Source: Cryobacterium luteum (lineage in GTDB: Bacteria; Actinomycetota; Actinomycetes; Actinomycetales; Microbacteriaceae). From it: DNA of 64,000 bases. Every line of letters begins with the position of its first letter. Within the stretch, counting starts at the first letter, position 1. Made by a program: the position numbers and the translations under genes. Under the pieces are notes generated by a model. That model was not told the DNA's origin and did no database searches. It saw only the letters and a list, made by a program, of their open reading frames with translations. Positions 27,420 through 36,111 of this stretch are shown here, piece by piece. Where the stretch lies: NCBI RefSeq assembly GCF_900110125.1, contig NZ_FOCN01000008.1, positions 82,472 to 146,471 of the forward strand. Direction: 5' to 3'.

Positions 27420-28276
27420 GCGGCTTTGGGAAGGTCCTTGGCCTTGCCCTTTCCTTTGCCCTTGGCCTTGGTGGCGCCACCGGCGGCATCCTCTGCCCCG
27501 TCTTTGCCCTTGGCGCCGATTTTGGGCAGCAGCTCGGCCGGAACCATGGCGCGCAGTCGTTCGCCGAGCAGTCGCGGTTGGCTGCCGGCCTGCACGGCGA
27601 GGGCGCCTTCCATGACGAGGGTCATGCGGTCGACTTCAAGGTCGGCCAGTCGGCGCAGGCGCGAACCGAGCGGCAGCCAGATGAAGTTGGCCGACAGCAG
27701 CCCCCAGAGGGTCGCGACGAACGCGGTGGCGATCATGGGGCCGAGGGTGGCCGGCGTGGAGAGGTTTTCGAGCACGTGGGTCAGGGCGACGACGGTTCCC
27801 ACGATGCCGATCGTCGGCGCGTACCCGCCGAGGCCGGTGAAGAACTTGGCCGCGTTGCGGTTGGTGCGCGCTTTCGTGGCGATCTCGTCTTCGAGCAGCA
27901 TGCGCAGTTCATCACCGTCGGTGCCGTCGGCAATATTCTGCAGGGCGCCGCGCAGGAACGGATCCGTGACGTTGTCGGCTTCCTGATCGAGCGCGAGCAG
28001 GCCGGAACCACGAGCGGTTTCGGCCAGGCCGACCACCTGGTCGATGACGGCCTGCGGCGGGGTGGTCTTGCCGAGGAACGCTCCGGGCAACGCCTGGAAG
28101 GCGGAGGTGAAATCTTTCATGGTGCCACCGGCCAGACCGACAGCGAGGGTGGCGCCGAAGACAAGAACCATGGGCGCCGGCAGCAAAATAGCGGTGACCG
28201 ACGAGCCTTCAAGGGTGATCATGGCCAGGAGCGCCCCGAAGGCGAGCACCAGGCCGATCAGAGTTGCGGGATCCAC
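27416..28276 (-). CDS. motA: Flagellar stator protein MotA
   Basis: This 286-residue protein has four membrane helices and the conserved MotA cytoplasmic loop, with APTIGIVGTVVALTHVLENL holding the Pro that couples proton flow to torque. Near the end is an unusual Lys/Gly-rich tail (KAKGKGKGKAKD). The GTG start overlaps the flbD stop by one base (TAGTG). Confidence 0.94.
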   Translation of the reverse strand: MDPATLIGLVLAFGALLAMITLEGSSVTAILLPAPMVLVFGATLAVGLAGGTMKDFTSAFQALPGAFLGKTTPPQAVIDQVVGLAETARGSGLLALDQEADNVTDPFLRGALQNIADGTDGDELRMLLEDEIATKARTNRNAAKFFTGLGGYAPTIGIVGTVVALTHVLENLSTPATLGPMIATAFVATLWGLLSANFIWLPLGSRLRRLADLEVDRMTLVMEGALAVQAGSQPRLLGERLRAMVPAELLPKIGAKGKDGAEDAAGGATKAKGKGKGKAKDLPKAA

Positions 28277-28509
28277 TAGAGCTTCCTGGGGCCTCGCGGC
28301 AGGTCGCCGGCGCTCGGGTCGTAGGCGAGGGCGATCACGTGTGCACGGTAGCTCGCGATCTTCTCGATCACGTCTTCCATGGACTCAGTGACGATGAAAT
28401 TGGCGCCGTCGACCATGACCAGGGTGGTGTCGGGATTGGCGTGGATGCGTTCGATCAGGTCGGGATTGATCGCAAAGTGACTCTCGTTCAGCCGCGTCAG
28501 TACAATCAT
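28276..28509 (-). CDS. flbD: FlbD/SwrD family flagellar protein
   Basis: This 77-residue protein starts MIVLTRLNESHFAINPDLIE and contains TLVMVDGANFIVTES, the FlbD/SwrD pattern. In Bacillus, SwrD increases motor torque. The gene directly precedes motA, as in many Gram-positive operons. Upstream lies a degenerate sigma-28-type promoter and then an inserted nuclease-like gene. Confidence 0.9.
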   Translation of the reverse strand: MIVLTRLNESHFAINPDLIERIHANPDTTLVMVDGANFIVTESMEDVIEKIASYRAHVIALAYDPSAGDLPRGPRKL

Positions 28510-28556
28510 GGGCTCATCCCTGGGTCAGAACACCGCAAGCGTGGTGTCAATCGCTA

Positions 28557-28583
28557 CTGTCGGCCGTTTGGGGACCGGCGTAA
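28557..28583 (-). promoter_or_regulatory. Degenerate sigma-28-type promoter upstream of flbD-motA
   Basis: The minus strand reads TTAC (preceded by C), 15 bases, then GCCGACAG. It differs from the window consensus TAAC-N15-RYCGATAG at two positions but keeps the exact spacing. It would restart transcription of flbD-motA-motB downstream of the inserted gene at 28673-29593. Confidence 0.45.
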
Positions 28584-28622
28584 GGCATCCGCTTGGTGGA
28601 CAATTCTGACGCGGGCCGGGCT

Positions 28623-28678
28623 CAGTCGACACGATTGTGGGGTGCGGGCGGCTCTGCACCCCACAATTTCGTCTACTG
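28623..28678. repeat. 56-bp palindromic element, copy 1
   Basis: The element has two 23-bp arms (4 mismatches) around a 10-base centre. It begins CAGTCGACACGATTGTGGGG and ends CAATTTCGTCTACTG. It overlaps the stop codon of the nuclease-like gene. A second 56-bp copy in the same orientation lies at 29651-29706, upstream of that gene. Confidence 0.75.
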
Positions 28679-29593
28679 AACCCGGCGGGGGGCGCCCCGC
28701 CAGCCTCGGCGACGCAGATTGCGCGCGATTCGGGCTACCAGTTGGGACTCCTGGCGCAGGTCGTCGGCGTTGACGCGGGTGACGTGCAGCCCCTCCGACT
28801 CGACGTCGGCGGTGCGGGTGAGGTCGCGGCGCCACTGCCGCCGGTCGGTGCGGTGCTGGTCGCCCTCGTATTCGAGCAGCTCGCCGTACTGCTTGAACAG
28901 AAGGTCGGCACGGCACAGAAACCGGCCGGAGGCGGCGAAGATGTTCTCGTTGACGAGGGGGTGGGGCAGCCCGTTCGTCACCACGATCACCCGCAGCTCG
29001 GATTCGGGCGACGATTCTGCCCGGCCGTTGAGCAGCGAGAGTGCGTGGCGGAGCACGAGCTTGCCACGCCGGTTACCGTCGACCGCCCGGGCGAGCTCGG
29101 CATAGGTGGCCAGCGGTGACCTCCAGTTGATGAAGTAGTCCCCCACCGCGACCAGCTGCCGCAGGGTGAGGCTCTCCGCGAGGTCGCACCAGGTGCGCGC
29201 GGGGCTGGTGATGCTGAACCCGAGCCAGACGATGAGCTCGTTGTCACCGACCGCCAGGGCATGGCCGGCGACGCCGTTCACTCGCAGGGCACGTCCCGGC
29301 AGGGGCACGCTCACGTGCAGAATGTTCGTGGTGATGTTGGGCGGCAGCGGTGCGCCGAACAGCAGCGCGGCCGTGTGGTGACTGAAGAACGCGCTCACGG
29401 GCATCCGCTGCGCGAAGGCTCGGCACAGGTCTCGGGTAGTGACGCAAGCGGATGCCGGTGCGCGCACTCCCCAGAATGGTCGGGCCAGGTCGCTGGCACG
29501 CAGTCGACCGGGCGACAAGCCGTGCGCGGCGCCCTGAGAGACGGCAAAGGGGCCGGTCAGGAGGTGAGGTGGGAGCTGTCTGCGCGCGGTCAT
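28673..29593 (-). CDS. Orphan protein with Vsr/DUF559-like nuclease C-terminus
   Basis: The protein has 306 residues. The N-terminal part (LTGPFAVSQGAAHGLSPGRL, FWGVRAPAS) looks like the winged-helix AbiEi-type or DUF559-associated proteins common in Microbacteriaceae. The C-terminal part has a possible PD-(D/E)XK nuclease core (SPESELRV, CRADLLFKQYGELLEYEGDQ). It is the only non-flagellar gene in the minus-strand operon, between flgE and flbD, and is bracketed by two copies of a 56-bp palindrome. I chose the ATG at 29593; the frame continues into the palindrome upstream. Its function is not known. Confidence 0.65.
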   Translation of the reverse strand: MTARRQLPPHLLTGPFAVSQGAAHGLSPGRLRASDLARPFWGVRAPASACVTTRDLCRAFAQRMPVSAFFSHHTAALLFGAPLPPNITTNILHVSVPLPGRALRVNGVAGHALAVGDNELIVWLGFSITSPARTWCDLAESLTLRQLVAVGDYFINWRSPLATYAELARAVDGNRRGKLVLRHALSLLNGRAESSPESELRVIVVTNGLPHPLVNENIFAASGRFLCRADLLFKQYGELLEYEGDQHRTDRRQWRRDLTRTADVESEGLHVTRVNADDLRQESQLVARIARNLRRRGWRGAPRRVQ

Positions 29594-29650
29594 GCCACGA
29601 GGATGCCGCACTGTGCCCTCGGTGCTGGTGGTTATGCACAGGCCGGGCTT

Positions 29651-29706
29651 CAGTCGACACAAATGTGGGGTGCGGACGGCGCCACACCCCACATTTGTGT
29701 CTACTG
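29651..29706. repeat. 56-bp palindromic element, copy 2
   Basis: The two arms are 22 bp with one mismatch; the element begins CAGTCGACACAAATGTGGGG and ends CATTTGTGTCTACTG. It starts five bases downstream of the flgE stop and could terminate that transcript. It is the same length and orientation as the copy at 28623-28678, and GGCCGGGCT precedes both. Confidence 0.8.
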
Positions 29707-29711
29707 AGCTG

Positions 29712-30929
29712 TTAGCGCTTCAGGTTGGTCAGCTCCTGCAAGACCTCGTCGGAGGTGGTGATGATACGGGCGTTGGCCTGGAAGCCACGCTGCGCGACGA
29801 TGAGGTTGGTGAATTCCTGCGACAGGTCGACGTTCGACATTTCGAGGGCACCGCTCGTGAGGGAGCCGAGACCGGCTTCGCCGGGCGTGCCGAGCTCGGC
29901 TCCCCCGGAGTTGAAGGTGGCGCGATACGCGGAGGAACCGGCCTTCTCGAGCCCGCCGGGGTTGACGAAGGTGGCCAGGGCGATGCGGCCGATCGCCTGC
30001 TGCTCGCCGTTGCTGAACAGGCCGACCAGGGTGCCGTCGGCGCCGAGGGTGTAGCTGTTGAGCGTGCCAGCTTCGTTGCCGTCGGTGGCCTTGCCGGCAA
30101 TGGTGGCGAGCCCGGAGAAGCCCTTGAGGTCGTTCAGGTTCATCTTGATTTTATCAACCTCAAACCCACTGATATCCCCGAAGTTTCCCGTCGGTCCGTT
30201 AGCGTCAGTCTCAGCGGTGAGCTGTACGGTAACTGGCACGGGTTCTCCTGCAACGGGCGTTTGGCCGACGGTCCATCCATCGATGCCACCGGTGCCGGTA
30301 TCGCCCGTGCGGGTAAAGGTCAGCGAGATCGTGCGGGGGTTGCCGAGCTCGTCGTAGACGTCGACGGTGCGCACCAGCTTCTCGCCGACGGCAGTCTCCG
30401 ACGGCAGGTTGCCGGAGAAGGTCGCGGCCGTCGATTTTTCCGCCGGAACGATGGCTCCGCCGGGCAGCGTGATGTTGCCGGTGGCTCCACCGTCGGCGAC
30501 GACACCGTTGACGGCGCCCCAGCCCTGCACGATGGCGCCGTCTGGGGTGACCAGGCGTCCGGATGAGTCGAACTCGAAGGAGCCGGCCCGGGTGTACAGC
30601 GTTTCGCCGCCGAGGGCGGTGACGAAGAAGCCGTCGCCGTTGATCATGAGGTCGGTGGACTTGCCCGTGGCCTGCGAGGAGCCCTGGGCGAAGTTCGTGG
30701 AAATACCGGCAACCTGCACGCCGAGGCCCACCTGGGCCGGGTTGGTGCCACCGGCGGTGGGGGTGGCGCCCCCGGCGGCCTTGGTCAGCTGCGAGAGGGT
30801 GTCTTGAAACTGCGCGGCGGATGCCTTGAACGCGGTCGTGTTGACGTTGGCGATGTTGTTGCCGGTCACGTCGAGCATGGTCTGGTGCGAGCGAAGACCC
30901 GAGATACCGGAGTACAGAGAACGAAGCAT
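29712..30929 (-). CDS. flgE: Flagellar hook protein FlgE
   Basis: The 405-residue protein has the flagellar rod/hook N-terminal signature SGISGLRSHQTMLDVTGNNIANVNT (residues 8-32), the central D1/D2 hook domains and the C-terminal SNVDLSQEFTNLIVAQRGFQANARIITTSDEVLQEL. The size fits a hook rather than a distal-rod protein. No separate flgF or flgG gene is seen in the window. Confidence 0.93.
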   Translation of the reverse strand: MLRSLYSGISGLRSHQTMLDVTGNNIANVNTTAFKASAAQFQDTLSQLTKAAGGATPTAGGTNPAQVGLGVQVAGISTNFAQGSSQATGKSTDLMINGDGFFVTALGGETLYTRAGSFEFDSSGRLVTPDGAIVQGWGAVNGVVADGGATGNITLPGGAIVPAEKSTAATFSGNLPSETAVGEKLVRTVDVYDELGNPRTISLTFTRTGDTGTGGIDGWTVGQTPVAGEPVPVTVQLTAETDANGPTGNFGDISGFEVDKIKMNLNDLKGFSGLATIAGKATDGNEAGTLNSYTLGADGTLVGLFSNGEQQAIGRIALATFVNPGGLEKAGSSAYRATFNSGGAELGTPGEAGLGSLTSGALEMSNVDLSQEFTNLIVAQRGFQANARIITTSDEVLQELTNLKR

Positions 30930-30990
30930 GGGATGGAGCCTTTCAAGAAAGTAGAACGGAGTACGAGAGTGGGGGCGGGGCGGCCGCGGA

Positions 30991-31473
30991 TCAGGCCGCG
31001 GTCGTCGCCTCCGCGGAGTCTTCGGCGTCTGCGGTGTCGTCGGTGGCTGCGGCGCGAGTCACGCCGGAGATGACATCGAGGGCGACGGCTTTGCCGTCGA
31101 CGGTGACCATGGGAACCGCATCGGCGAACGACACCGACGAAGCGAGCCCGGTGATTTCGACGCCATCGGCGTTGGTGTAGGTGACCGTCTCCCCCACCAG
31201 CGCGGCCGCCGAGGTGCGCATCTGCAGGGAGAAGCCCTCTTCGCTCGCGGTGGCCATTTCGGTGAGTTTCTCCATCATGGCGAGCTGGGTGGTCTGGGCG
31301 ATCATCTCGTTGGTGTCCATCGGCGAGCTGGGGTCCTGGTTCTGCAGCTGGGTCACCAGCAGAGACATGAACACCTCCGAGTCCATCGACTGGTTCGGGG
31401 TGCGCGTCGTGGTCGTAGACGTGTACATTCCGGTGGGAGCGGCGGCACTGGCCGCCAGGGCGTCGATTGTCAC
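30991..31473 (-). CDS. flgD: Hook capping protein FlgD
   Basis: This 160-residue protein carries the conserved N-terminal FlgD region: DSEVFMSLLVTQLQNQDPSS and MDTNEMIAQTTQLAMMEKL. It caps the growing hook. The GTG at 31473 follows AAGGAG; the frame is open 51 codons upstream but that part is a shadow of fliK. The short C-terminal domain is about half the length of enterobacterial FlgD. Confidence 0.9.
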   Translation of the reverse strand: MTIDALAASAAAPTGMYTSTTTTRTPNQSMDSEVFMSLLVTQLQNQDPSSPMDTNEMIAQTTQLAMMEKLTEMATASEEGFSLQMRTSAAALVGETVTYTNADGVEITGLASSVSFADAVPMVTVDGKAVALDVISGVTRAAATDDTADAEDSAEATTAA

Positions 31474-31486
31474 GGTTGTTCTCCTT

Positions 31487-33055
31487 CTAAGCCAGTACGT
31501 CGATGGTGTGGGTGGACCCGAATCGGGGTGGTTGGTTCTGCAGCGGAGTGTCAGGCGCCTGCCCGTCGGGACTGCGAGCGTTGGGATTGCGACCGTCAGC
31601 CTCGGAGCGGGGCTGACGGGTGGCACCCGGATCGCTGGCCTGGCTGTCGGAAGACAGGTTTAACTGCGCGCTCACGCCGGTGCCGGCGAGGTCGCGGCGC
31701 AGGTCGGGCAGAATCACCCGCAGGGCTTCGCGGGCCAGGTCGGTGGGAGCGAACAGCTCCACCCGAATACCCTCTCCCGTCACGTGTGCGCGCACGGTGA
31801 CCGGCCCGAGGTTGTCGGGGTTCACACTGATGGTGAGCACGTGCTCGCCGGCCGCGGCACTGGCGAGCGAGAACAGCGGCTTCATGATCTGCATCGTGAG
31901 CGGCACGGCGGTGGTCGGTGCCGGCGCAGCGACCGGGGTTGCCGTCGCCAGCGTGGTCGCCAGCGTGGTCGGTAGCGTGGTCGGCAGTGCGACCGGCACG
32001 GCCGATGGCTCCCCGGCCGGCCCAGCGGATGCCGCGGCTGGTGTGGGTGCGCTGGCGTCGGTGCCGGTCAGCCGTATCGATTCGAGTGGCGCAGAACCAG
32101 CAGCTCCGCCAGTGCTCGCGGCGAGGGGCGCGTTGAGATTCGGCTGGTTGGCGGCCTGGGCGGCGCCGTTCTGGGCAGCACCGTTCGGGGCAGCACCGTT
32201 CTGGGCAGCACCGTTCGGGGCAGTACCGGGCAGGGTCGGCGCCGCGGTCGCGCTTGCCTGTGTCGCTGCGGTCGGGGTCGCCGGTGTGCCGACGGAAGCG
32301 GTCACCGAGGGAGTTTCGGCGGGAAGGGTGGAGAAATCCGTTCCGGTGACTACCGCGGCGGACTCTGACATCGCTGAGGCAGGGGTTCGGGCGAAAGCTG
32401 CAGTGGCCCGACCTGCCGCTCCCGGGGAAGCGGCTACGAGGTTGGAAAACGCTGTGGCGGACGAGACTGCGGTGCCGCTGGACGCGGCAGCCGTCGCTGC
32501 GCTGGGCGCGGTACCGGGCGCGGCCAGGGCGTTTCCTGGAATGGACGTGGCCGCCGCGGCACCGGTCGACGTGGGGATTGCTGCCGAGGACGCGGTGAGA
32601 TGGGCTGCGGCATCCAGCGCCGCGCCGTCAAGCGCGCTGCCCTCAAGCCCGCCGCCGTCGAGCGTCGCCGGGCCGACCAGCCCAGCGTCAACGCTGGGCT
32701 CCGCCGTAGTGCCGGCGGCAGCAGCGGCTGCAGCAGAAGCAGCGCCGGTCGCCCAGGTCATCTCGGCCGAAAAAGATGCCGTCACGGAAGGCGTGGCATC
32801 CGCTGCAGTGGCGGCCCCACCGGCATTCAGTGTCGACGAGTCAGCAGGCGCAAATGCCGACTCGGTCGCCGTGCGGTCGGCCTTCTGCTGCCGCTCGGCG
32901 CTCGCGGCCGATGCGAGGGCGGCACGGTCGGCGAGCGTGTCGTGCATGATCGACCCGAACGCGTCGGCGCCCGGCGACGCCGGGTTCGACTCACGCAGGG
33001 GCGGCGATGCGGCCGGGGCCGCGCTGGGCCGAAACTGACCGAGGGTGAGCGTCAT
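31487..33055 (-). CDS. fliK: Flagellar hook-length control protein FliK
   Basis: The 522-residue protein has a roughly 380-residue low-complexity, Ala/Pro/Thr-rich N-terminal region, with a short repeat (NGAAPNGAAQNGAAQ), expected of a molecular ruler. The C-terminal Flg_hook domain follows (LTISVNPDNLGPVTVRAHV, VELFAPTDLAREALRVILPD, about residues 400-470). It ends with a Pro/Gln-rich tail. It overlaps the NlpC/P60 gene start to stop. Confidence 0.88.
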   Translation of the reverse strand: MTLTLGQFRPSAAPAASPPLRESNPASPGADAFGSIMHDTLADRAALASAASAERQQKADRTATESAFAPADSSTLNAGGAATAADATPSVTASFSAEMTWATGAASAAAAAAAGTTAEPSVDAGLVGPATLDGGGLEGSALDGAALDAAAHLTASSAAIPTSTGAAAATSIPGNALAAPGTAPSAATAAASSGTAVSSATAFSNLVAASPGAAGRATAAFARTPASAMSESAAVVTGTDFSTLPAETPSVTASVGTPATPTAATQASATAAPTLPGTAPNGAAQNGAAPNGAAQNGAAQAANQPNLNAPLAASTGGAAGSAPLESIRLTGTDASAPTPAAASAGPAGEPSAVPVALPTTLPTTLATTLATATPVAAPAPTTAVPLTMQIMKPLFSLASAAAGEHVLTISVNPDNLGPVTVRAHVTGEGIRVELFAPTDLAREALRVILPDLRRDLAGTGVSAQLNLSSDSQASDPGATRQPRSEADGRNPNARSPDGQAPDTPLQNQPPRFGSTHTIDVLA

Positions 33056-33711
33056 AGTGTGCCTCCCGTGACGGTTGAGTTCTGCTGGGCGAAAGCGGCG
33101 AATGCGGCGCTGAGCATGTCGGCGGAACCGGGTGCCGTTGCCGCGGTCGTGGGCGGAATGATGCGGCGGATGGTGGTGATGTCGGCATCCGTCATGTAGG
33201 CCTCCCGCAGGCAGACGGTGCGGCCGGGATACGGAGCGTGGATGACCTTGTTGTCGCCGGCGTAGATGAGAATGTGGTCGCCGCCGCCGGTGACGATGAG
33301 GTCGCCGGGCTGGGCTTCGGCGAGAGAGGCGACCTCGGTGCCCATCTTCATCTGGCCCGAGACGAGGCGCGGCAGTTCTATTCCAATGTCGGCATACACG
33401 GTTTGCACGAGTCCGGAGCAGTCCATGCCGCTGGAGTCTTCACCGCCGAACACGTAGGGAACGCCGAGGTATTTCTCGGCCGACGCGACGACGTCGGCGC
33501 CGGTCGTGCCGTTGCTCGCACCGGCCGCGCTGGGCGCGGTGGTACCGAGCGCCGCCGCGAGGGTGGCCGCAAAGCTGTCGGCCGAAGCGGATGCCGCCGC
33601 GGTCGTCGTTGCGGCGGCGGTCGTTGTGACCTTCTCGGTCGAGACGCTGGAGAGCTGCTGCAGCGTCGCCTGAATCTGGCTGATTCGGCCCATAGCCGCG
33701 ATCATCGTCAT
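33052..33711 (-). CDS. NlpC/P60 peptidoglycan hydrolase of the flagellar operon
   Basis: The 219-residue protein has a coiled or Ser/Thr/Ala-rich N-terminal part and an NlpC/P60 domain (about residues 70-185) with the catalytic Cys in GMDCSGLVQTVYAD and the catalytic His in GGGDHILIYAG, and VIHAPYPG downstream. NlpC/P60 enzymes cut the peptide stems of peptidoglycan. Located between fliJ and fliK, it probably opens the wall for the growing rod, taking the place of the FlgJ muramidase, which is absent. Confidence 0.85.
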   Translation of the reverse strand: MTMIAAMGRISQIQATLQQLSSVSTEKVTTTAAATTTAAASASADSFAATLAAALGTTAPSAAGASNGTTGADVVASAEKYLGVPYVFGGEDSSGMDCSGLVQTVYADIGIELPRLVSGQMKMGTEVASLAEAQPGDLIVTGGGDHILIYAGDNKVIHAPYPGRTVCLREAYMTDADITTIRRIIPPTTAATAPGSADMLSAAFAAFAQQNSTVTGGTL

Positions 33712-34163
33712 GGCGTCTCCTGCTCTTCGGTCGGGGCGGTGCGGTTGCGGTTGCGGTGCCAGCGTGCGCCAGCGATCTCGTCGAGCACGGTCTGCTCGGC
33801 GTGCAGGTCGGATGCCAGCACGGCGGCGGCGTGCCGTTCGTGCAGTTTCTCCAGCGCTATCGACTCGGCTCGAGCCGCGTTGAACACCGATTGTGCCGAG
33901 TCGAGGGTCTCCTGGTGGTTGCGTCCCACGGCATCGAGTTCGGCGAGCATGCTTCGCGACGATGATCGGGCGGCGGCCATGGCGTTGAGTGCGGCGACGG
34001 TCTGGGGGCTGTTGCCGATGGAATTGAGGGCGGAGCGGGCCCGCCCGCGACGCGCCTCACTCGCGGCCACCCGGGCATTGGCCTCGGCGAGGTCGAGGGC
34101 AGCCTGATCCTGCTGCAGCCGACGCAGCCGCAGCAGCCCGGCGAGGGGAAAGAGGCGGCTCAT
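33708..34163 (-). CDS. fliJ: Flagellar export protein FliJ
   Basis: This 151-residue, highly helical protein (LLRLRRLQQDQAALDLAEAN, then an Ala/Glu/Arg-rich coiled coil) lies directly after fliI and overlaps it. FliJ acts as the central stalk of the FliI ATPase ring and helps cycle export chaperones. The call rests on position, length and coiled-coil pattern. Confidence 0.8.
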   Translation of the reverse strand: MSRLFPLAGLLRLRRLQQDQAALDLAEANARVAASEARRGRARSALNSIGNSPQTVAALNAMAAARSSSRSMLAELDAVGRNHQETLDSAQSVFNAARAESIALEKLHERHAAAVLASDLHAEQTVLDEIAGARWHRNRNRTAPTEEQETP

Positions 34164-35497
34164 GCGGCCACCCCGAACGCGCGGGTCAACCGGCCCAGCT
34201 GAGCCCAGGCCTGGTCGCTGGGAGTCTGGTCGTCCATCCGCTGCTGCAGAAAAGCTTTGATCGCGCCATCGTTGTCGACGGCGGCATCGACGAGCGGATT
34301 GGTGCCGGCACGGTAGGCGCCCACGTCGAGCAGGTCCTGGGCGCCCTGCCGGGCGGCCATCACCTTGCGCAGGGTGGTCGCGATCGCGGAGCGGTCGGGG
34401 CTGTTCACCCGGGAGGCGACACGCGAGATGCTGGCGAGCACGTCAACCGAGGGAAAGTGACCGGTGATCGCGAGCTTGCGATCGAGTACGACGTGCCCGT
34501 CGAGAATGGACCGCGCCGCATCGGCGATCGGTTCGTTGTGATCGTCACCGTCGACGAGCACGGTGTAGATACCGGTGATCGAACCGGTCTCGCCGGTGCC
34601 GGCGCGTTCGAGCAGCCGCGCCAGCACGGAGAAAGTCGACGGCGGGTAGCCACGGGTGGCCGGCGGTTCGCCGACCGACAGCCCGATCTCGCGCTGGGCC
34701 ATGGCCACGCGGGTGAGCGAGTCCATCATGAGCATGACGTCGGCGCCCTGGTCGCGAAACGATTCGGCGATGCGCGTCGCGGTGAAGGCTGCGCGCAGCC
34801 GCATCATCGCGGGTTCGTCCGAGGTGGACACTACGACGATGGAGCGGGCGAGCCCTTCTGCCCCGAGATCGTCTTCGAGAAACTCGCGAACCTCACGTCC
34901 GCGCTCCCCCACCAGCGCGATGACCGACACCTGGGCATCCGTTCCGCGGGCGATCATCGACAGCAGCGACGACTTGCCAACGCCGGAACCGGCGAACAGG
35001 CCCAGGCGCTGGCCGCGACCGACCGTGGTGAGCGTGTCGAGAACCCGCACGCCGAGGTGCAACGGGGTGGTGATGCGCGCCCGGTGCATTGCCGAAGGGC
35101 TGTCGTGTTCGAGAGAGACGAAGGCGTCGGAGTGCAGCGGACCCTTGCCGTCGATCGGCCGGCCAAGCCCGTCGATCACCCGGCCGAACAGGCCACGGCC
35201 GGTGGGCACAAGCAGGGGGGAACCGGCCGATCGCACGCGGGCGCCGGCCTGCAAACCGGTGATGCGGCCCAGCGGCATGCACCGCACTCCCCCCTGCGTC
35301 GTGGCGACGACTTCAGCGTCGATGCCGGCTGTGCCCGGTTCGGCGCCGAGCGTGACGATGTCGCCGATGGCTGAGCGCAGGCCGCGCACCTCGACGCTCA
35401 GTCCGATGATTGACGTGACGATGCCGACGCGTTCGGGACGGCCGGCCTTCAATGCCTGAGTGAGTTGCTGCGCGCGCGGGCGCCACGGCGTGATCAT
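34160..35497 (-). CDS. fliI: Flagellar export ATPase FliI
   Basis: The 445-residue protein is related to F1-ATPase beta. Walker A is LFAGSGVGKSSLLSMIARG (about residue 165), Walker B is DVMLMMDSLTRVAMAQREIG, and the signature PPATRGYPPSTFSVLARLLE follows. It energises export together with FliH and FliJ. Its start overlaps the fliH stop. Confidence 0.96.
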   Translation of the reverse strand: MITPWRPRAQQLTQALKAGRPERVGIVTSIIGLSVEVRGLRSAIGDIVTLGAEPGTAGIDAEVVATTQGGVRCMPLGRITGLQAGARVRSAGSPLLVPTGRGLFGRVIDGLGRPIDGKGPLHSDAFVSLEHDSPSAMHRARITTPLHLGVRVLDTLTTVGRGQRLGLFAGSGVGKSSLLSMIARGTDAQVSVIALVGERGREVREFLEDDLGAEGLARSIVVVSTSDEPAMMRLRAAFTATRIAESFRDQGADVMLMMDSLTRVAMAQREIGLSVGEPPATRGYPPSTFSVLARLLERAGTGETGSITGIYTVLVDGDDHNEPIADAARSILDGHVVLDRKLAITGHFPSVDVLASISRVASRVNSPDRSAIATTLRKVMAARQGAQDLLDVGAYRAGTNPLVDAAVDNDGAIKAFLQQRMDDQTPSDQAWAQLGRLTRAFGVAA

Positions 35498-36111
35498 GAC
35501 CGCTCCTCGTTGAGGGCGGCCGTGGCCCGCGCGAAGGCGGTGCCGATGCGGGCGTCCAGAAAGCCGTCACTGAACTCGGTGATCGCATCGCCGCGTTTCA
35601 GCCGCGAATCGGCCTGAAAGCGGATGCTGCCGAGCGCGTGAGTCTGCTCGCCCAGAATTGCGAGATCATCCGGGTGCATGCGAATGGTGTGCACCTCGCT
35701 GCGGTCGAGCTGGTCGGGCTGGTGCAGCGCACGCTCGAGGGCGCGGCGCGCAGACGGCTCGGTGCGACTGAGTTCCACGCCGAGGATGGCCTCCGCGAGG
35801 TCGAGGGACATGTTCACGAGCGTGCTCTCGGCCTGCTGGATGAGCGGAATGCTGCGTTCGTCGAGGGCGCGGGCGGCAGCGGCGAGCAGCAGCACGGCAT
35901 GGTCGATCTGCGCTTCGCCGTAGCGTTCGTTCTGGGCGTGCTCGGCGTTGATCTCGTCGGCGCGACGTTCGACATCCGCTGCGGCGAGACGCAGCCCCTC
36001 GGTGTAGCCGGCGGCGTGACCCTCTGCCCGGCTTTGTTCGGCGTCGCGGTCCTGTTCCTCGTCGCGCAGGCGCGGAAACGCCATGCGACCGAAACCGGTG
36101 TCAGTTGACAT
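35494..36111 (-). CDS. fliH: Flagellar export ATPase regulator FliH
   Basis: The 205-residue protein has a charged, Ala/Glu/Arg-rich helical region (EEQDRDAEQSRAEGHAAGYT, residues about 17-36) and the conserved C-terminal FliH/SctL domain (MSLDLAEAILGVELSRTEPS, ITEFSDGFLDARIGTAFARA). The ATG at 36111 overlaps the fliG stop by 11 bases; the frame is open further upstream only as a shadow of fliG. Confidence 0.88.
   Translation of the reverse strand: MSTDTGFGRMAFPRLRDEEQDRDAEQSRAEGHAAGYTEGLRLAAADVERRADEINAEHAQNERYGEAQIDHAVLLLAAAARALDERSIPLIQQAESTLVNMSLDLAEAILGVELSRTEPSARRALERALHQPDQLDRSEVHTIRMHPDDLAILGEQTHALGSIRFQADSRLKRGDAITEFSDGFLDARIGTAFARATAALNEERS

Noticed and set aside
33857..33883. Possible sigma-28 promoter inside fliJ (TCAA-N15-GTCGATAG)
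   Set aside because: The -35 part differs at several positions and it lies inside a coding region, so it is likely a chance match.
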